From Zychaea mexicana (Eukaryota; Mucoromycota; Mucoromycetes; Mucorales; Lichtheimiaceae): a DNA stretch of 64,000 bases. A program made the position numbers and the translations under genes. Under the pieces are notes generated by a model. That model ran no database searches. It was not told the DNA's origin and was given only the letters and a program-made list of their open reading frames with translations. Location: the NCBI RefSeq assembly GCF_025766255.1, contig NW_026516708.1, positions 62,001 to 126,000 of the forward strand, given 5' to 3'. This document shows, one piece after another, positions 11,937-23,218 of this stretch (position 1 is its first letter; the number at the start of each line of letters is the position of its first letter).

Positions 11937-13229
11937 CTAATGTTGTTGTTGATGCTGTTTATCCTGTCTTGTTATACCGTTGCTTGGTAATTTCGAGTAT
12001 TTGAGCTGTTTTGATGCAGTTGCTGTGGTATCTTGGGTGGAGACGACGGATGATGACGAGCCTAAACCACGACGATGGGTTTGCGTTGATGGTGAAATTG
12101 GTGCCACTATACCATCCGCGCCTGTTCTACCAAGACTCTGACCTTCCTGCCATCCCATTTTTCGTAGCATTGTATTTCCAATGCCTTGAACCTGTGTTTG
12201 CATTGTGGCTCGTTCTGTTTTCTCAACTCGTTCTTGTTTTCCTTCGTCAACGTCACCATCGGCATGAGGTCTTTTTAGATGACTGGATATTGTAGTCGAA
12301 GCATACAATTGTCGTCGTCGTTCTGCTGCATCGACATAATCACTCTTTGTATTTTTCTCCTTAGCAACCGGCGCATATGATCGTTTCAATCGACGTAATT
12401 CCTGCATCCATTCCCGTTCCTTCATGTCTGTCGACCCGAGATCCGAATGTGTAGAAAACATCACGGGCTGTTGCTCCTTGTTATTAGCGATACCATCCTT
12501 GCGAGTTCCATCACTAAGATCTACCGTATTTTGATCCCGTGATACACATTGATGGCACGGCTGTTTATGCTTATGCACTTGAAACAAGGTCGAACCAATC
12601 TGTAAATGATCCAAATCACTCAATGAAGCCGGGACACTGCTGGATTTGGTGCCTGACAAGCGCTGTTGGTTAAGAAACGTGCCGTTCCTTGATCCAAAGT
12701 CGATCACTTGAAATTGTTTCGTGTCCTCGTTGTAATAGATTTGACAGTGGTATTTGCTGACAGGCAGTTCGGCAAGCCGGAGATGCCGTTCTTCCCACGA
12801 TCGATCTCGTCCGACTGTCAGTCCTTGGGTATCGACAATGACGACTTGCCCAGTTGACAAGCGATTCGATTCCAGCACAACCAAGTACACTGTATCGATC
12901 AATAGTGTTGTTGTTTGTTGATCTTGCTGCCGATCTTCTTCTTTTTCTTCTTCTTGCTTTTCTTGATATTGCCTTTGCTCATTGTTTGTTGCTGTTGGTG
13001 ATGTTGCGGGTAGTGGGGTTATAGACATGTAAGTTTGTGATGTTACGTCGTAACGTAAGTATTCGCCCATGAGAGTGTCGTACCACTGATCAGTGTCTTG
13101 ATTGTACAAGTAGCGTTCGTCATTATAATAATGCTGTGGTTGCTGATCCTCTTCTTGTGTTTCTACTATTTGTCTCTGCGCTTGCAAGTAGGAATCGACA
13201 TCAGAAGCAAACTCATCAAGGCTGCTCAT
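11937..13229 (-). CDS. OCRE-FHA-G-patch protein (AGGF1-like)
   Basis: Intronless reading frame of 430 residues. An OCRE-type aromatic repeat lies at residues 30-75 (YYNDERYLYNQDTDQWYDTL, then MGEYLRYD). An FHA domain covers about 125-215, with VGRDRSWEERHL, SKYHCQIYY and FGSRNGTFLN; this is the phosphothreonine-binding loop set (GR, S-x-x-H, N-G-T). Basic, acidic and Ser-rich stretches follow. A G-patch lies near residues 350-395 (IGNTMLRKMGWQEGQSLG, then GIVAPISP and RRGLG). This domain order is that of AGGF1 (angiogenic factor with G-patch and FHA domains) and its plant and fungal relatives, which are linked to pre-mRNA processing. The Gln/His-rich ends are low complexity. It is tail to tail with the kelch gene, with 168 bases between the stops. 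Confidence 0.85.
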   Translation of the reverse strand: MSSLDEFASDVDSYLQAQRQIVETQEEDQQPQHYYNDERYLYNQDTDQWYDTLMGEYLRYDVTSQTYMSITPLPATSPTATNNEQRQYQEKQEEEKEEDRQQDQQTTTLLIDTVYLVVLESNRLSTGQVVIVDTQGLTVGRDRSWEERHLRLAELPVSKYHCQIYYNEDTKQFQVIDFGSRNGTFLNQQRLSGTKSSSVPASLSDLDHLQIGSTLFQVHKHKQPCHQCVSRDQNTVDLSDGTRKDGIANNKEQQPVMFSTHSDLGSTDMKEREWMQELRRLKRSYAPVAKEKNTKSDYVDAAERRRQLYASTTISSHLKRPHADGDVDEGKQERVEKTERATMQTQVQGIGNTMLRKMGWQEGQSLGRTGADGIVAPISPSTQTHRRGLGSSSSVVSTQDTTATASKQLKYSKLPSNGITRQDKQHQQQH

Positions 13230-13375
13230 GCAAGCTGAGAGGGGAGGATATTGCGTATGGCGGAAGAGAAGAAACGAAACGGAGTTGTTGCATCCTTTGA
13301 ACCATATCCTGAAGAATACACGAGCGCGTAAACGCTTCTCATATTGATATTTATCTTCCTCACCCTTTTGTCAAT

Positions 13376-13494
13376 CCTGGTTTCCTTGCACTTCGTAAGG
13401 CGTTAACTGCTCCATGTCTGGTGCTAAGTAAAGATTAGCGTAATTTCCATATAAACTTCGTCCTTCGCGTGGGTCTTGGATGGTTTGTAAAACC
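13376..13494 (-). pseudogene. Possible coding relic on the minus strand
   Basis: A 39-codon open stretch whose composition looks like protein (LQTIQDPREGRSLYGNYANL followed by YLAPDMEQLTPYEV), ended by TGA. It has no start codon and is preceded by a stop. It may be a remnant of a gene or transposable element. Family not recognised. Confidence 0.25.
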
Positions 13495-13504
13495 GCAAAT
13501 TAAC

Positions 13505-13822
13505 TAGTGCGGGATGCGGGAAAATGGGCAACTGGTTTGCAGACAACAGTTGGAGCTCACTGAAAGCGCTCAAAGAGTGTGTATGGTGCATGTCAAGAGG
13601 TTCTGGAAGAAGAGACGAACCTTAAAACTGAAAAACATTACGGTTTTGACGGCATCCACGAATGATATCATAGCCAAAAGGAGCAAAAGCAGCTATGTAA
13701 TTATAAAATTCATGCAGACGACAGTAAAATGATCGAAGCACATAATCGAATGAACGGTTTGAAAAAGTGGATGGTTGAAGGGAAAATAGGTCCCGGTTTC
13801 GAAGCTATCCACCAGTACTGTA
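13505..13822 (+). pseudogene. Possible coding relic with two in-frame TGA codons
   Basis: About 105 codons in one frame interrupted only by two TGA codons. Segments such as VYGACQEVLEEETNLKTEKH and MIEAHNRMNGLKKWMVEGKI look protein-like. There is no convincing start or splice pattern, and the family is not recognised. Either a decayed gene or chance. Confidence 0.25.
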
Positions 13823-14696
13823 CGTACCGAATTTGTTCACAAGTCGCTTCGATAGGAAGCGACATTTGCAAAAGAGTCTTCAACAGAAAAGCTTTATGTA
13901 CCTTTGGATAATTTATAGCTGTGTATGTATTGTGACAGGTGACACACCACCCCCGTCGGCCTACATATTTACAAACGTCAATGACTACAATGTGCTTGCA
14001 TGTGAAAGTGATATAATGCTCATGTTGACAGTAGTGACCTCCTTTGCATTTTCGATAAGGACTACAGCACACTATATCATCTAGTCTATCACGCCCTTAT
14101 CGTTGGAGGGCTATGCTGGGAACAAGTCGTTGATGCTGTTCATGTTACCGTTTGTTGTTTGTTTATTCTATCACAACAAAGCTGTAAATGTTGTTTGATG
14201 CATGTTTTAATGTTTCATTGCTTCTTCCTCTCTCTCACTCTCACTCTAGTGCTCTAGATGTGCAGCAGGGGGAAGAGTCAAGAACAAAACAGCAATAGCC
14301 CCATTTATAACTCTGCTAGATAAGTCCCAACCAATTCTAGGAGCTCGGTAGAAGGAGAGAAAGAGAGAAGGTAATGAACGTATGCCACCACCTATTTTAC
14401 AATTGAATAGGATCCGCCAAATGTTGTAAAATGGAGAAAAAAAAAGTTCTTCGGGTTTATCGCTGAGATTGTAATCCATCGGCCAAGCAGGCAGGGTCCA
14501 CTACTTTTGGGGTTGTGTAGGTGTGGGTTGGTGCGTGATTGTGATTAAAGTCCTTCTCGGCCTCTGCTTTTGCTTCGTTTATTGCACGTTGTCTCTTTGG
14601 CAGTTCAAATAACTCTGTCTGTATCTTTTCCGAGCTGCATACTGCTTTTCTGTCTCTCTTCTTCTTCTTCTTCCACCACACTTCCACACAATAACT

Positions 14697-16191
14697 ATGG
14701 GTGAGGCTTTTCTTTTCTTGTGCTTATATAAAAAAAACACGAGTTAAAAAAAAAAACAATAATAATAATAATAAGAAGAAAAAATAACAGAACAGTCGAC
14801 ACAACTGCCACTCGCTGACAATAGCAACAACACGTCGCCGTCATCGTCGCCTTCACCAGCAGTCAAGCGAACAAAACTCAACAATGGTACAGCATTGGAT
14901 AATGGACAGCAACAACAGCAACACGACGATACGCCAATGTCCTCATCATCCATGTTTGATGAATACGAATTCAAAGTGAACGAGGTGATTAGACGAGTCA
15001 AATGAGGTCCCATATTCTCTTAAAGAATGACTTTTAGCTAAGACTTATATTTTAGCCACCCGTCGGACGACCTGTTCGTGTATACTGCGATGGTATGTAT
15101 GCATAGTACATAACGTTACATAAATAATTTGTTTATTTACTTATTTATTCCCAAACCCTTTCTCATATATAGGCATATATGACATGTTTCATTTCGGACA
15201 CGCCAAAGCGCTTGAGCAAGCGAAAAAAGCGTTCCCAGACGTGTATCTGATGGTGGGTGGTAAGGGATCCTTTTTCACGTATTCTGTTTTTCTGGCTTGG
15301 CGCACACCTAGAAATAGCTATATTGTCATATATACATCATACTGAGATGTATATTTGAAATATATGTAATAGTGTGTAACGATGTCGAAACGCATATGCG
15401 TAAGGGCAAAACGGTAATGAACGATACCGAGCGGTATGAAGCTGTACGACATTGTCGCTGGGTGGATCAAGTGATTGAAGATGCGCCCTGGTTCGTGACC
15501 CAGGAATTCATTGATACCCACCAGATCGACTATGTCGCCCATGATGCAGAGCCTTACCAGTCCACCGAGTCGGGTGATGTCTATGCATTTGTCAAAGATC
15601 AGGGCAAGTTCTTGCCTACCCAGAGAACCGATGGCATCTCCACATCCGATTTGATCACCCGTATCGTGCGTGATTATGACCAATATCTTCGACGTAATTT
15701 GGAACGTGGCGTCAGTGCAAAGGATCTCAATATTTCCTTCTTGAAGGTAAAATGATAAATCAGAATGGCTAAACGTTTAGGACGATATTATCCTGACATG
15801 TTACTGATGGTGATGTGTAGGAACGAGAAATCAAAACGAAAAAGTCAATCGAGGATATACGGAAGCATATCAAGACGGCTGTGCTTGATCAACTAGAGAC
15901 TTGGGAGGGCCAGAGCCATGATTTTATAAGAGGATTTGCCGGCATGTTTGGTGCCGAGACTGTGGTGGTAAGGTTTCTCATCTCTTCAGCTATACAAGCG
16001 TTTAGGAAAAGATATTCACCATGGAGATATTATGTAATAATTAGGAACGATTCCTGCAAAAGCGTAAGCTCGTCGCTTCCAGGAGTCAGCCTGGCTCGCC
16101 CGTATTGAGCGCCAGCAGCAATGACGCTGATAGCAACAAGAGCGTCAGAAGCATCAAAAGTGCTCCTGAAGAGGAAACACCCAAACCTTAA
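14697..16191 (+). CDS. PCT1: Choline-phosphate cytidylyltransferase (CTP:phosphocholine)
   Basis: Rate-setting step of the Kennedy pathway: CTP plus phosphocholine gives CDP-choline. My seven-exon model is 14697-14700, 14791-14984, 15056-15092, 15173-15259, 15373-15746, 15821-15967 and 16045-16191; it totals 990 bases (329 residues). The first coding exon is only ATGG. Residues 1-65 are Gln/Ser-rich and disordered. The catalytic core starts at [20 protein letters not shown], which contains the HFGH nucleotidyltransferase signature. It continues through [38 protein letters not shown], the YVAHDAEPY motif and [18 protein letters not shown], which holds the R-T-x-G-I-S-T-S motif. A membrane-binding amphipathic helix region follows ([20 protein letters not shown]). 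A Ser-rich tail, the usual phosphorylation region, ends EEETPKP. Confidence 0.93.
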
Positions 16192-16666
16192 GAAAGAACC
16201 TTTCTCAAAAAAACCCCATGTTGTACTATCCCCTTCTACCCTTCTCTGTCCCCATCTATCATCTCTATCTCTCCCTTTGTTATCCACTAGATACCTATTA
16301 TCACGCGTTTTTCCTTCTTCCATGACATATGTTACAACATTAACCCATCCACCGACTTACATTTTTCTCTCAACCACCCTGCAGTATCTTTTGTTTTCCT
16401 TTCTGTAAACCATCCTACAACAACCCTCTCGGCCTATTTGCTCATATCTACAAAAGAAAGTTGTATTGCGATAATATATATATAGAGTAGATATTATATT
16501 CATAAAAGAAACAGAAATTGCGACAACAAAAGTTAGTTTTTCCCATTTATTGTTTGTTTTGCACACTCTTGCTTTTTTCTGGTAGGTGTAAATAAAATAT
16601 ATGCATATATAATATGGTGTCTTTGCGAAAACCAAATTAGCGTCGGATTTACACGCTAGGCTTTTT
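16192..16666. other. Tail-to-tail intergenic region (PCT1 and SDH4 3' ends)
   Basis: Pyrimidine-rich after PCT1 and AT-rich before SDH4, as expected for two convergent 3' UTRs. No gene. Confidence 0.5.
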
Positions 16667-17530
16667 TTAAGCGGTCCAAGCGCGAGCAAGCAATTCAGTA
16701 AGACCAATATCGTTGGTGTTGAACTGGTAGCAACCGACCAAAGTGCCAGCAGTGGCAGCGTAGAGGACAGCAGTGGCGATCTTGCCGACAACAGGTGCCT
16801 TGCGGGGGTTCAAGTAATCTAAACAAGATAACGACGGTTGATTTTAATCAGTGTGTGTGAGGTTGATTTAGTTTTTCTCAAAGGTCTCACGGGTAGCTTT
16901 CATTATTCATCGCTAATCAAGAAAATGATAGAACGTACCGGTAATGCAAGCACCGAAACCTAGATAATAAACAAACAGCATCATCATATATTTAAAGATG
17001 TTAGTAAAAAAAAGTCGATCCGTTGTTCACCGGCATCACCCTTCATTGGTTGTGTAGTTATCGCTTATAGCGAGGGACAGTTATCTTACCGATGTGAAGA
17101 TGGACAGGAAGGACAATTCCGAAGAGCGTATCAAGGACGGGCGAAGCGCCATAGGCGAGTTGACCGGCGAACAGGGGGACCAAAGCAATCGAGAAAGCGC
17201 GTTCGGTATCCCAGTGGTACGAACCGTGCATACGATCGGGCGTGTGGGTGGTGGTAGCGGCGTTGCTGCTCTTGTTAACAACAGCTAAATTCATTTCAAT
17301 AATTACGTTGTTGTTCGTTATATGGAATGTCGCGTTTATACGTATCATATTGATGCATTCAGTATTAATTCTCTCGTTCGATTCCGTTTGTATATGCTAG
17401 AATGCAGGTAACTGTTTTGAAAGAGAATTAGTTACTCACACGAGTGGATCTTGACAAGACCCATGGGCTGCTGACGAGCAACAAGACGAGCGGTCGAGCG
17501 AAGAGTGGGGGTGGCGAGACGCAAAGACAT
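16667..17530 (-). CDS. SDH4: Succinate dehydrogenase membrane anchor subunit (CybS / SDH4)
   Basis: Small cytochrome b subunit of mitochondrial complex II, which anchors the enzyme in the inner membrane and helps bind ubiquinone and haem. My four-exon model (minus strand) is 17530-17440, 17284-17090, 16959-16939 and 16818-16667; it totals 459 bases (152 residues). Exon 3 is a 21-base microexon. The N-terminus MSLRLATPTLRSTARLVARQ is a basic, Ser/Arg-rich mitochondrial presequence. The core has GSYHWDTERAFSIALVPL, the CybS pattern with the conserved Ser and Arg of the quinone site. Then come a membrane helix, VLPVHLHIG with the haem-ligand His region, FGACITDYLNPRK and a last helix ending in LARAWTA. 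Length is normal for the mature protein plus presequence. Confidence 0.9.
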
Positions 17531-19109
17531 GATTTTTAGTTTAAATGGGGAAACGGTAGAGTGGGGAGTTGTAAAGACAAAAAAAAAGGAGATAGAAAGG
17601 GTTGGGCACTATGGTAATAAACACAAGCGGGCTGGGCGTACTTTGCTGGCTGGCTTATTATTTACCCCAGGTTAGGCCTTGCCATTTGTGTTGTTATTGC
17701 TGCCCGCCACTGTTGCGTATCGGAAGGCCCCGCGATGTGAAATTGCTTGATGACGTCGCACTGCACGTGAAAATAATCACATAAAACGATTCGGAAAATG
17801 AAAGGTAAGATTGATTCATGCAACACATGGACAACAACCGGTAGGCAACGTTAGTATTCGGTAGCATGACTTTTCTGGTTTGACAGACGTTATAGTACAC
17901 AGCCACTAGTACTCACGGTGAACAGTAATCGCTGCTCATGTTGCTACCAACATTGCGACCTCCTATACAGTACTAAAGCTTTCTTCTGTTAATACCTAGT
18001 AGCGCTTCCATCCACACATATCACGAGCTTTAACCCACATTTTCTCTGATCTTTTATCAAACCATACGTATTTATAGAGCAACATGTAAGATAATAGCCA
18101 TTTCAACTATAAGGCAAGGTCTATACAAGTAGCGCTATTTAGGTCTTGACTTGATTAATATATCCTGAACAGAAGGACGCGGCGAGCGTAGAATTGCTCA
18201 CAAAAAGGTTCTTCACCATCTGTGACAAGAAGAGAAAGCAAAATATGGTTACGAATTGCCAAATCACATACACTAGTGTAACCATCGATCATTTGAGCCC
18301 TCATGAAGGGACCATACACTCAAAAAAAATAATTACAAACTACGTTGTAGTTATGTTGCGGTTGATTTAGTATATGTTCATCCTGCACATACCCAAAGCA
18401 AAGCAACGACGGCTATAAGTGGGCTCTTTTCGGTTGAGAGAACCTCTTTTACCTGCTCACAAAGCAAGATTGGTAAATTCGTAATTGTATACCTTGACGC
18501 TGATTTTGTTTCTTGCATTATTACCTTCTAGGTAACCTCTTATAAATAGACGGTACAGGGCTTGGTCACCGAAGCATTTGAAGAAAGGATATAAGTTTAT
18601 AAAAACTTACATGTGGACTTAGTCATACTTTCTATGCGATATACAACGGAAAAACTTCTTTATAGTGTCTCATCGTCATACTGCTCATGGCTCAGTCACC
18701 ATTGCTGCTTCTTGTGGAACGTTGTAAGCTTTCAGCTTAGCCAAGTACTTTTAGAAGAGCTCGTACGTTACTACCAGCGTCGGATATGGTCGATACGTAT
18801 AAATAGCGCGGATTTTTCTTTCAAACTTCAACTTCATTTCTGATTTTTCTCTCTTTGTTTTTAGCACTATTTTTTATTACATACACCCATCTGTTTCCTT
18901 TTCATCAAACCTATTCTTTCATTTTTGTCACGTACTTTCTGCTTTGAAATTATCTGTGATACAAAGTCACACTACTGTCACAGCAATCGTAAAGATAAAC
19001 AAACATTTTAAAGAGAAAGCTTTGCAAGGTAGCTAGAAATTAAAAGCTAGAACAGCTGATAAGTAAGATACAACAAGTAGGAGACACACACCGTTAAAGT
19101 TTTATGTAG
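17531..19109. other. Long intergenic region
   Basis: The SDH4 promoter occupies its left part. A TATA-like TATAAATAG at 18797-18805, followed by a CT-rich leader (18835-18900), looks like a former promoter for the relic that starts near 19110. I see no intact gene or RNA gene. Confidence 0.4.
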
Positions 19110-20300
19110 TAGACATGCTTTTCCACAGTGGAGATTCTCCCGACGGCTACCTAAACCAGCATTTACTCCCACTTGGCTCGCTCGTACATCAGATATAAGG
19201 TAGTTCGGTGCTCCTCCGTCAATTGAGGATACCGCGCGCTGTCCTATACTTGGAGTCGATCCGCGAGCATGATCATTGACAAAAAAACAGGCAAGACAAA
19301 CCTTGTCGACCAAGACAAGCACAGGGTTATCTTTCAAGCCAAGAAAATCGGCAAAAGACTCAAGGACGAAAGCGCATTCGCCTCAAAATTAAATAAGTCG
19401 ATTTTTAAAAATTTCATTTAGTAACTGTGCAAGGATCCCAACATCAAAAATATCTGGTATAACCAAAAATGCATGATTCAAGACCAACTCAAGGGGCAAC
19501 ATCGCGAAATTCGCCATATGCATAAGGTTATAAGAGCGCCTACTGTACCATGGTGTGAATTGTAGAATGTATCATTCTTCTTATGTCGACAAATATTTCC
19601 AGTTTTTGGCTAACCAGATGGACATCGTCGTCTGATCTCCAAATTAAAACGCCTAAGGACTATAGAAGAGGTATTCCTGTCTCAAAGATGGATATTTGTC
19701 GTTCGCGACCCACATACTGAGTGAGCTTAATAACGTCGCCATTACTTTATCAGTGATTTTTGGTTCCCACTACCAGCAACAGGGTGGAATGCTCATCACA
19801 TTCTCAGGCAACACAAGCAGTGAGGAGCACGACGGAATATTTGCGTTTGCGAATCTTTTCCCCGATATCATCGACGACACTATTATCAATTACGAACAGC
19901 CAATACAAGGCTTGATGGTCGATTCTTACGGTCAACTGGCGGATTAAGTCCCCTCCATCCTGTGTTTTTGGCGAAGAGAACGCAGAGATACGAATAATAT
20001 GTATAATTTCCCATATTGACTAGCGTTGATGAGGCCCATATCAGTGGGTATACGCTGAATCTCATCTCGATGCTCTAGAAACCTCAAACGTCAATGTCAA
20101 CAAAATATCACTACAACATGTGACTTGCACCAGTATAGAACGCCAGATCCAAAGAATGAAATAGACAAGTGGACGCTTGAAAACTTGCCACCTATACCAG
20201 AAGACCCTACGTCGAGGGATTTTGAATGGAAACTTGGGATTTCCGTACAATTGCCCGGAGACCGTGTAAGAAAAACCGTATCTCTTGCTAAGATGTGAGC
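19110..20300 (+). pseudogene. Decayed element or gene, copy A (homologous to 52.9-54.0 kb)
   Basis: Frame-broken sequence whose translated pieces recur, in the same order, in copy B on the other strand. The pieces are KPAFTPTW (19154-19177), ILGVDP (about 19240), DKKTGKT (about 19275), NIKNIWYNQKCMIQDQ (about 19444-19491), EQPIQGLMVDSYGQLA (19896-19943), a PSILC piece (about 19955), VTCTSIERQIQ (about 20117-20150), LPPIP (20187-20201) and GISVQLPG (about 20237-20260). A short run of GAC repeats (20322-20340) follows. The DNA also aligns: 35 of 40 bases match at the first block. No single frame remains open. The family is not recognised. The order and spacing suggest a protein of perhaps 350-400 residues in the ancestor. 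Confidence 0.6.
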
Positions 20301-20321
20301 CTTAGGCTGATGGAAGACTTT

Positions 20322-20340
20322 GACGACGACGACGACGACG
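20322..20340 (+). repeat. GAC trinucleotide microsatellite
   Basis: Six GAC units in a row just after relic copy A. In frame this would code for Asp. Confidence 0.8.
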
Positions 20341-21124
20341 GTGCTAAATTCTGGGGGTTAGGGTTCTCTTTCTACCAATAGAAGAGAAACTGTTACAACG
20401 CTACTGCCCGAACGACGGGTATCGAAAGGATTATGCATCTTCCTATTTAACTCAACGGCGAAGCAACGCTATATCGACAGAGAATACGCGATACTTATCG
20501 GAAACCGATGTATCAGAAGCGTTTATTTACGTGACACAGTAGACTATTTTCCGGTTGTTGAGAGAGAACACTGTCGTTATAGGGCCATAAGTACATGCAT
20601 GATAGAGAATGTTGAATATTTTTTCTCTGAAGTGCTACTACATCCCTGATCATACATATATACTAATAAATAATCATATTCATTTCTTCCTTCACATTTC
20701 ACTGATAACATTACCTTGCTACATGAGAATCCAATGGTATAATGAAAAGAAGCAATATTTTCAGTTATTTCAGCACTGGCTTTCTCACTCTCTACTAAGC
20801 AATAATGTTAGATTATCCTTTTGGATGTAGGTTGACTTGCTGCTGCTGAGAATTATGTATGTATGTCTCGTTGGAGAGTTTACGCTGTAACATACTTATC
20901 ATTGAAAAGGAAAAAGAAGCTTGATAAAATATATGTAACGAGTTGGTCGATATGATCTTTATATCTGCCTTCACAACCAACATATAGACGTTTGATTGGC
21001 AATCTGTCACCTGAAACCTAGCAATACGGGTCAGGTCGCTTCTATCAGTCACAATGCTTGAAGTACAGCAAGTAAAGGAAAAGGCGCAGTTCTGTTGCTT
21101 TAGCAACTAATTCACGGGGCAACA
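20341..21124. other. Intergenic region upstream of the SNM1 gene
   Basis: AT-rich, with short random frames. No supported gene. Confidence 0.45.
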
Positions 21125-23218
21125 ATGAAACGGAAACGTCCAGGCAATGACGATCGGCCAACTGAATCGAACACAAGGAGCCTCGATCACTATTTTGCAA
21201 ATTCTGCCCCAAGCACGGTCAAGGTTTCTGATACTGCCACCACTGCTACCGATTCATTTGACAATGATCTCGAGCGAGCGATTCAACAGTCGCTTCAGGA
21301 AATTAACACCACACATATCGAAACTGCGGAAACAACGTCAGAAGCAGTAGAACGCCTGGATCGTCAAGAACCACTTTCGAATTCTTTAAAGCAGTGTCCA
21401 ATTTGCGATGTATTGCTCGATCAAACCGCTGACGCTAACAGCCACATCAATAGCTGTCTTGACAGTTTCGAACGTACAGGGTGTCCCAACAAAGAAAACG
21501 CCAGTATTGAAGCAGGAGCAATAAAGGCAACAACGAAAACGACACAAGCAGAAAATGAAAGCGAGCCATCATTTTCCTCATCATCCAGCACGACGAATTC
21601 TGTGCCCAAACTCGAGGCTTTACATGAGCCAAAGCGTGCGCCAGCTCTAGATTTGCTGCAAAGGGATACAGGCAAAGGAAAAGACATTGACAGCGATCAA
21701 AAGCCGGATTCATCGCCGAGCATGAGACCGAAAAGGAAATGCCCCTTTTATAAATGGATACAAGGTGGATGTCTTTGCTTGCCATGGTGTTTTTCTGCAT
21801 CTGGAAAGGGTAACTAACGCAAAGTGTGTTGCAGGGATCCCTTTTGTTGTTGACGCATTCTCCTTCGGGAAGATCGAAAACTGTCAGGGATACTTTTTAT
21901 CCCACTACCACAGCGACCACTACTATGGATTGTCACCGTCATGGTCGCATGGCCCTATTTATTGCTCTAAAATCACCGCAAACTTTGTACGACAGGAACT
22001 CAACGTTGACAGCAATTACGTCGTCACTTTACCGATGGATCAAGAGTATGCTTTAAGCAGCACGGTCAATGTGAGTCTTATTGATGCCAACCATTGCCCT
22101 GGCTCTGTGCTGTTCCTATTTAAGGTGTATCGGGCTGACGGAACCGTTGCTCGTCATCTTCACACTGGCGACTTTCGTGCGAATCCGCGCATGTGCCTGC
22201 ATCCGCTTTTACGACAGCCTGAGAACGGTGTGCTCGACACACTCTATCTGGACACAACCTATTTGAATGGACAGTATTCTTTCCCGGCTCAGGAAGAAGC
22301 CATAAATGCTGCATGTGATTTGGCCGAAAGATGCGCGTCTGGCGAGCAAAAGGAGAGTAAACGTGGATTGTTGCAAGGATGGCTGAGCAAGTTAGGTGCA
22401 GATGCGTCGATGCCAAGTGATACGGTTGGAAGCTCTATGGGTTTTCCGGGGACCGGGCCAGCTTCTAAAGTGCTTTTCATTGTGGGGACCTACTCGATTG
22501 GAAAGGAAAGGATGTTTTACAGTAAGTATGGATATTGTCGACGTTTGATTATGGTAAAGCACGGTATTTTATATAACGGATGAATGCTGTAGATTTGGCG
22601 AAAAGATTGAACAGCAAAGTATATGCATCGCCTCGCAAACTAAGATTTATCACCTCTCAAGAGAACAAAGAGCTGGACTCGTTGTTGACCGACGATCCAC
22701 TGAAAGCACAAGTTCACTTGTTCCCGATGGGGCAAATCCAAGAAGAGGTACATAGACCAGATTTAATTTGTTCTTGTCGGGCTTGCTGAAATCTCATGCC
22801 AATCATTTAGCGCTTGTCACTGTACTTAAAAACCTACCATCCGCATTTTACATCGGCAGTCGCTTTCCGCCCGACTGGTTGGACATTTAAGAAAAGCTCA
22901 CCTGCTATAGCAGCATTATCAGACGCACCATTGGCACAAGTGACAGCCCCACCTGCAGATCGAAGCGTCGTATTGAAGCCAATGAAAACCACTATCGATA
23001 CCATTCAAATATATGGCATTCCGTACTCTGAACACTCTAGCTTTCGTGAACTTGCGTCCTTTGTTGGTAGCCTTGAAATACGACGTATCATACCGACGGT
23101 AAATGTGGGAAGCGAGGATAGTCGACGAAAAATGAACACAATTTTAGACCGATGGCAAAATGAGAAAAAGAAGAAAGGGACCAAACTTGTACCATATCCA
23201 ACAGAAGAACATTGGTGA
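21125..23218 (+). CDS. PSO2: SNM1/Pso2-family DNA cross-link repair nuclease
   Basis: Metallo-beta-lactamase/beta-CASP 5' exonuclease that acts on interstrand cross-links. My four-exon model is 21125-21764, 21835-22521, 22593-22747 and 22811-23218; it totals 1890 bases (629 residues). The first intron has a perfect TAACTAAC branch site. N-terminal region: a PIP-box-like RSLDHYF near residue 20; a ubiquitin-interacting motif DNDLERAIQQSLQEI at about 50-65; and a UBZ4 zinc finger CPICDVLLDQTADANSHINSC at about 97-117 (Cys, Cys, His, Cys). The catalytic part begins KCPFYKWIQGIPFVVDAFSF. It carries motif 2 SHYHSDHYYGL (H-x-H-x-D-H), motif 3 DANHCPGS, motif 4 HTGDFR, and beta-CASP parts with GTYSIGKER and PYSEHSSF. 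All metal ligands seen are intact, so it should be active. Confidence 0.93.

Larger units (their letters stand above)
13230..14696. other. Long intergenic region with possible coding relics
   Basis: Separates the divergent AGGF1-like and PCT genes. It carries two protein-like but broken frames (13376-13494 on minus, 13505-13822 on plus; listed separately). The remaining sequence, about 13830-14690, shows nothing recognisable except short CT/GA runs at about 14230-14250 and 14655-14680. Confidence 0.45.

Noticed and set aside
19110..20300. Idea that copies A and B derive from a RuvC-type (TnpB/Fanzor-like) nuclease because of ILGVDP / ILGLNP followed by a basic RKR-rich part
   Set aside because: Only one short motif fits; no second and third acidic motifs or zinc knuckle were found, and the later blocks do not look like that family.
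20352..20364. GGGTTAGGGTT telomere-like motif
   Set aside because: Only about one and a half units; too short for telomeric or interstitial repeat sequence, and the region is deep inside gene-containing DNA.
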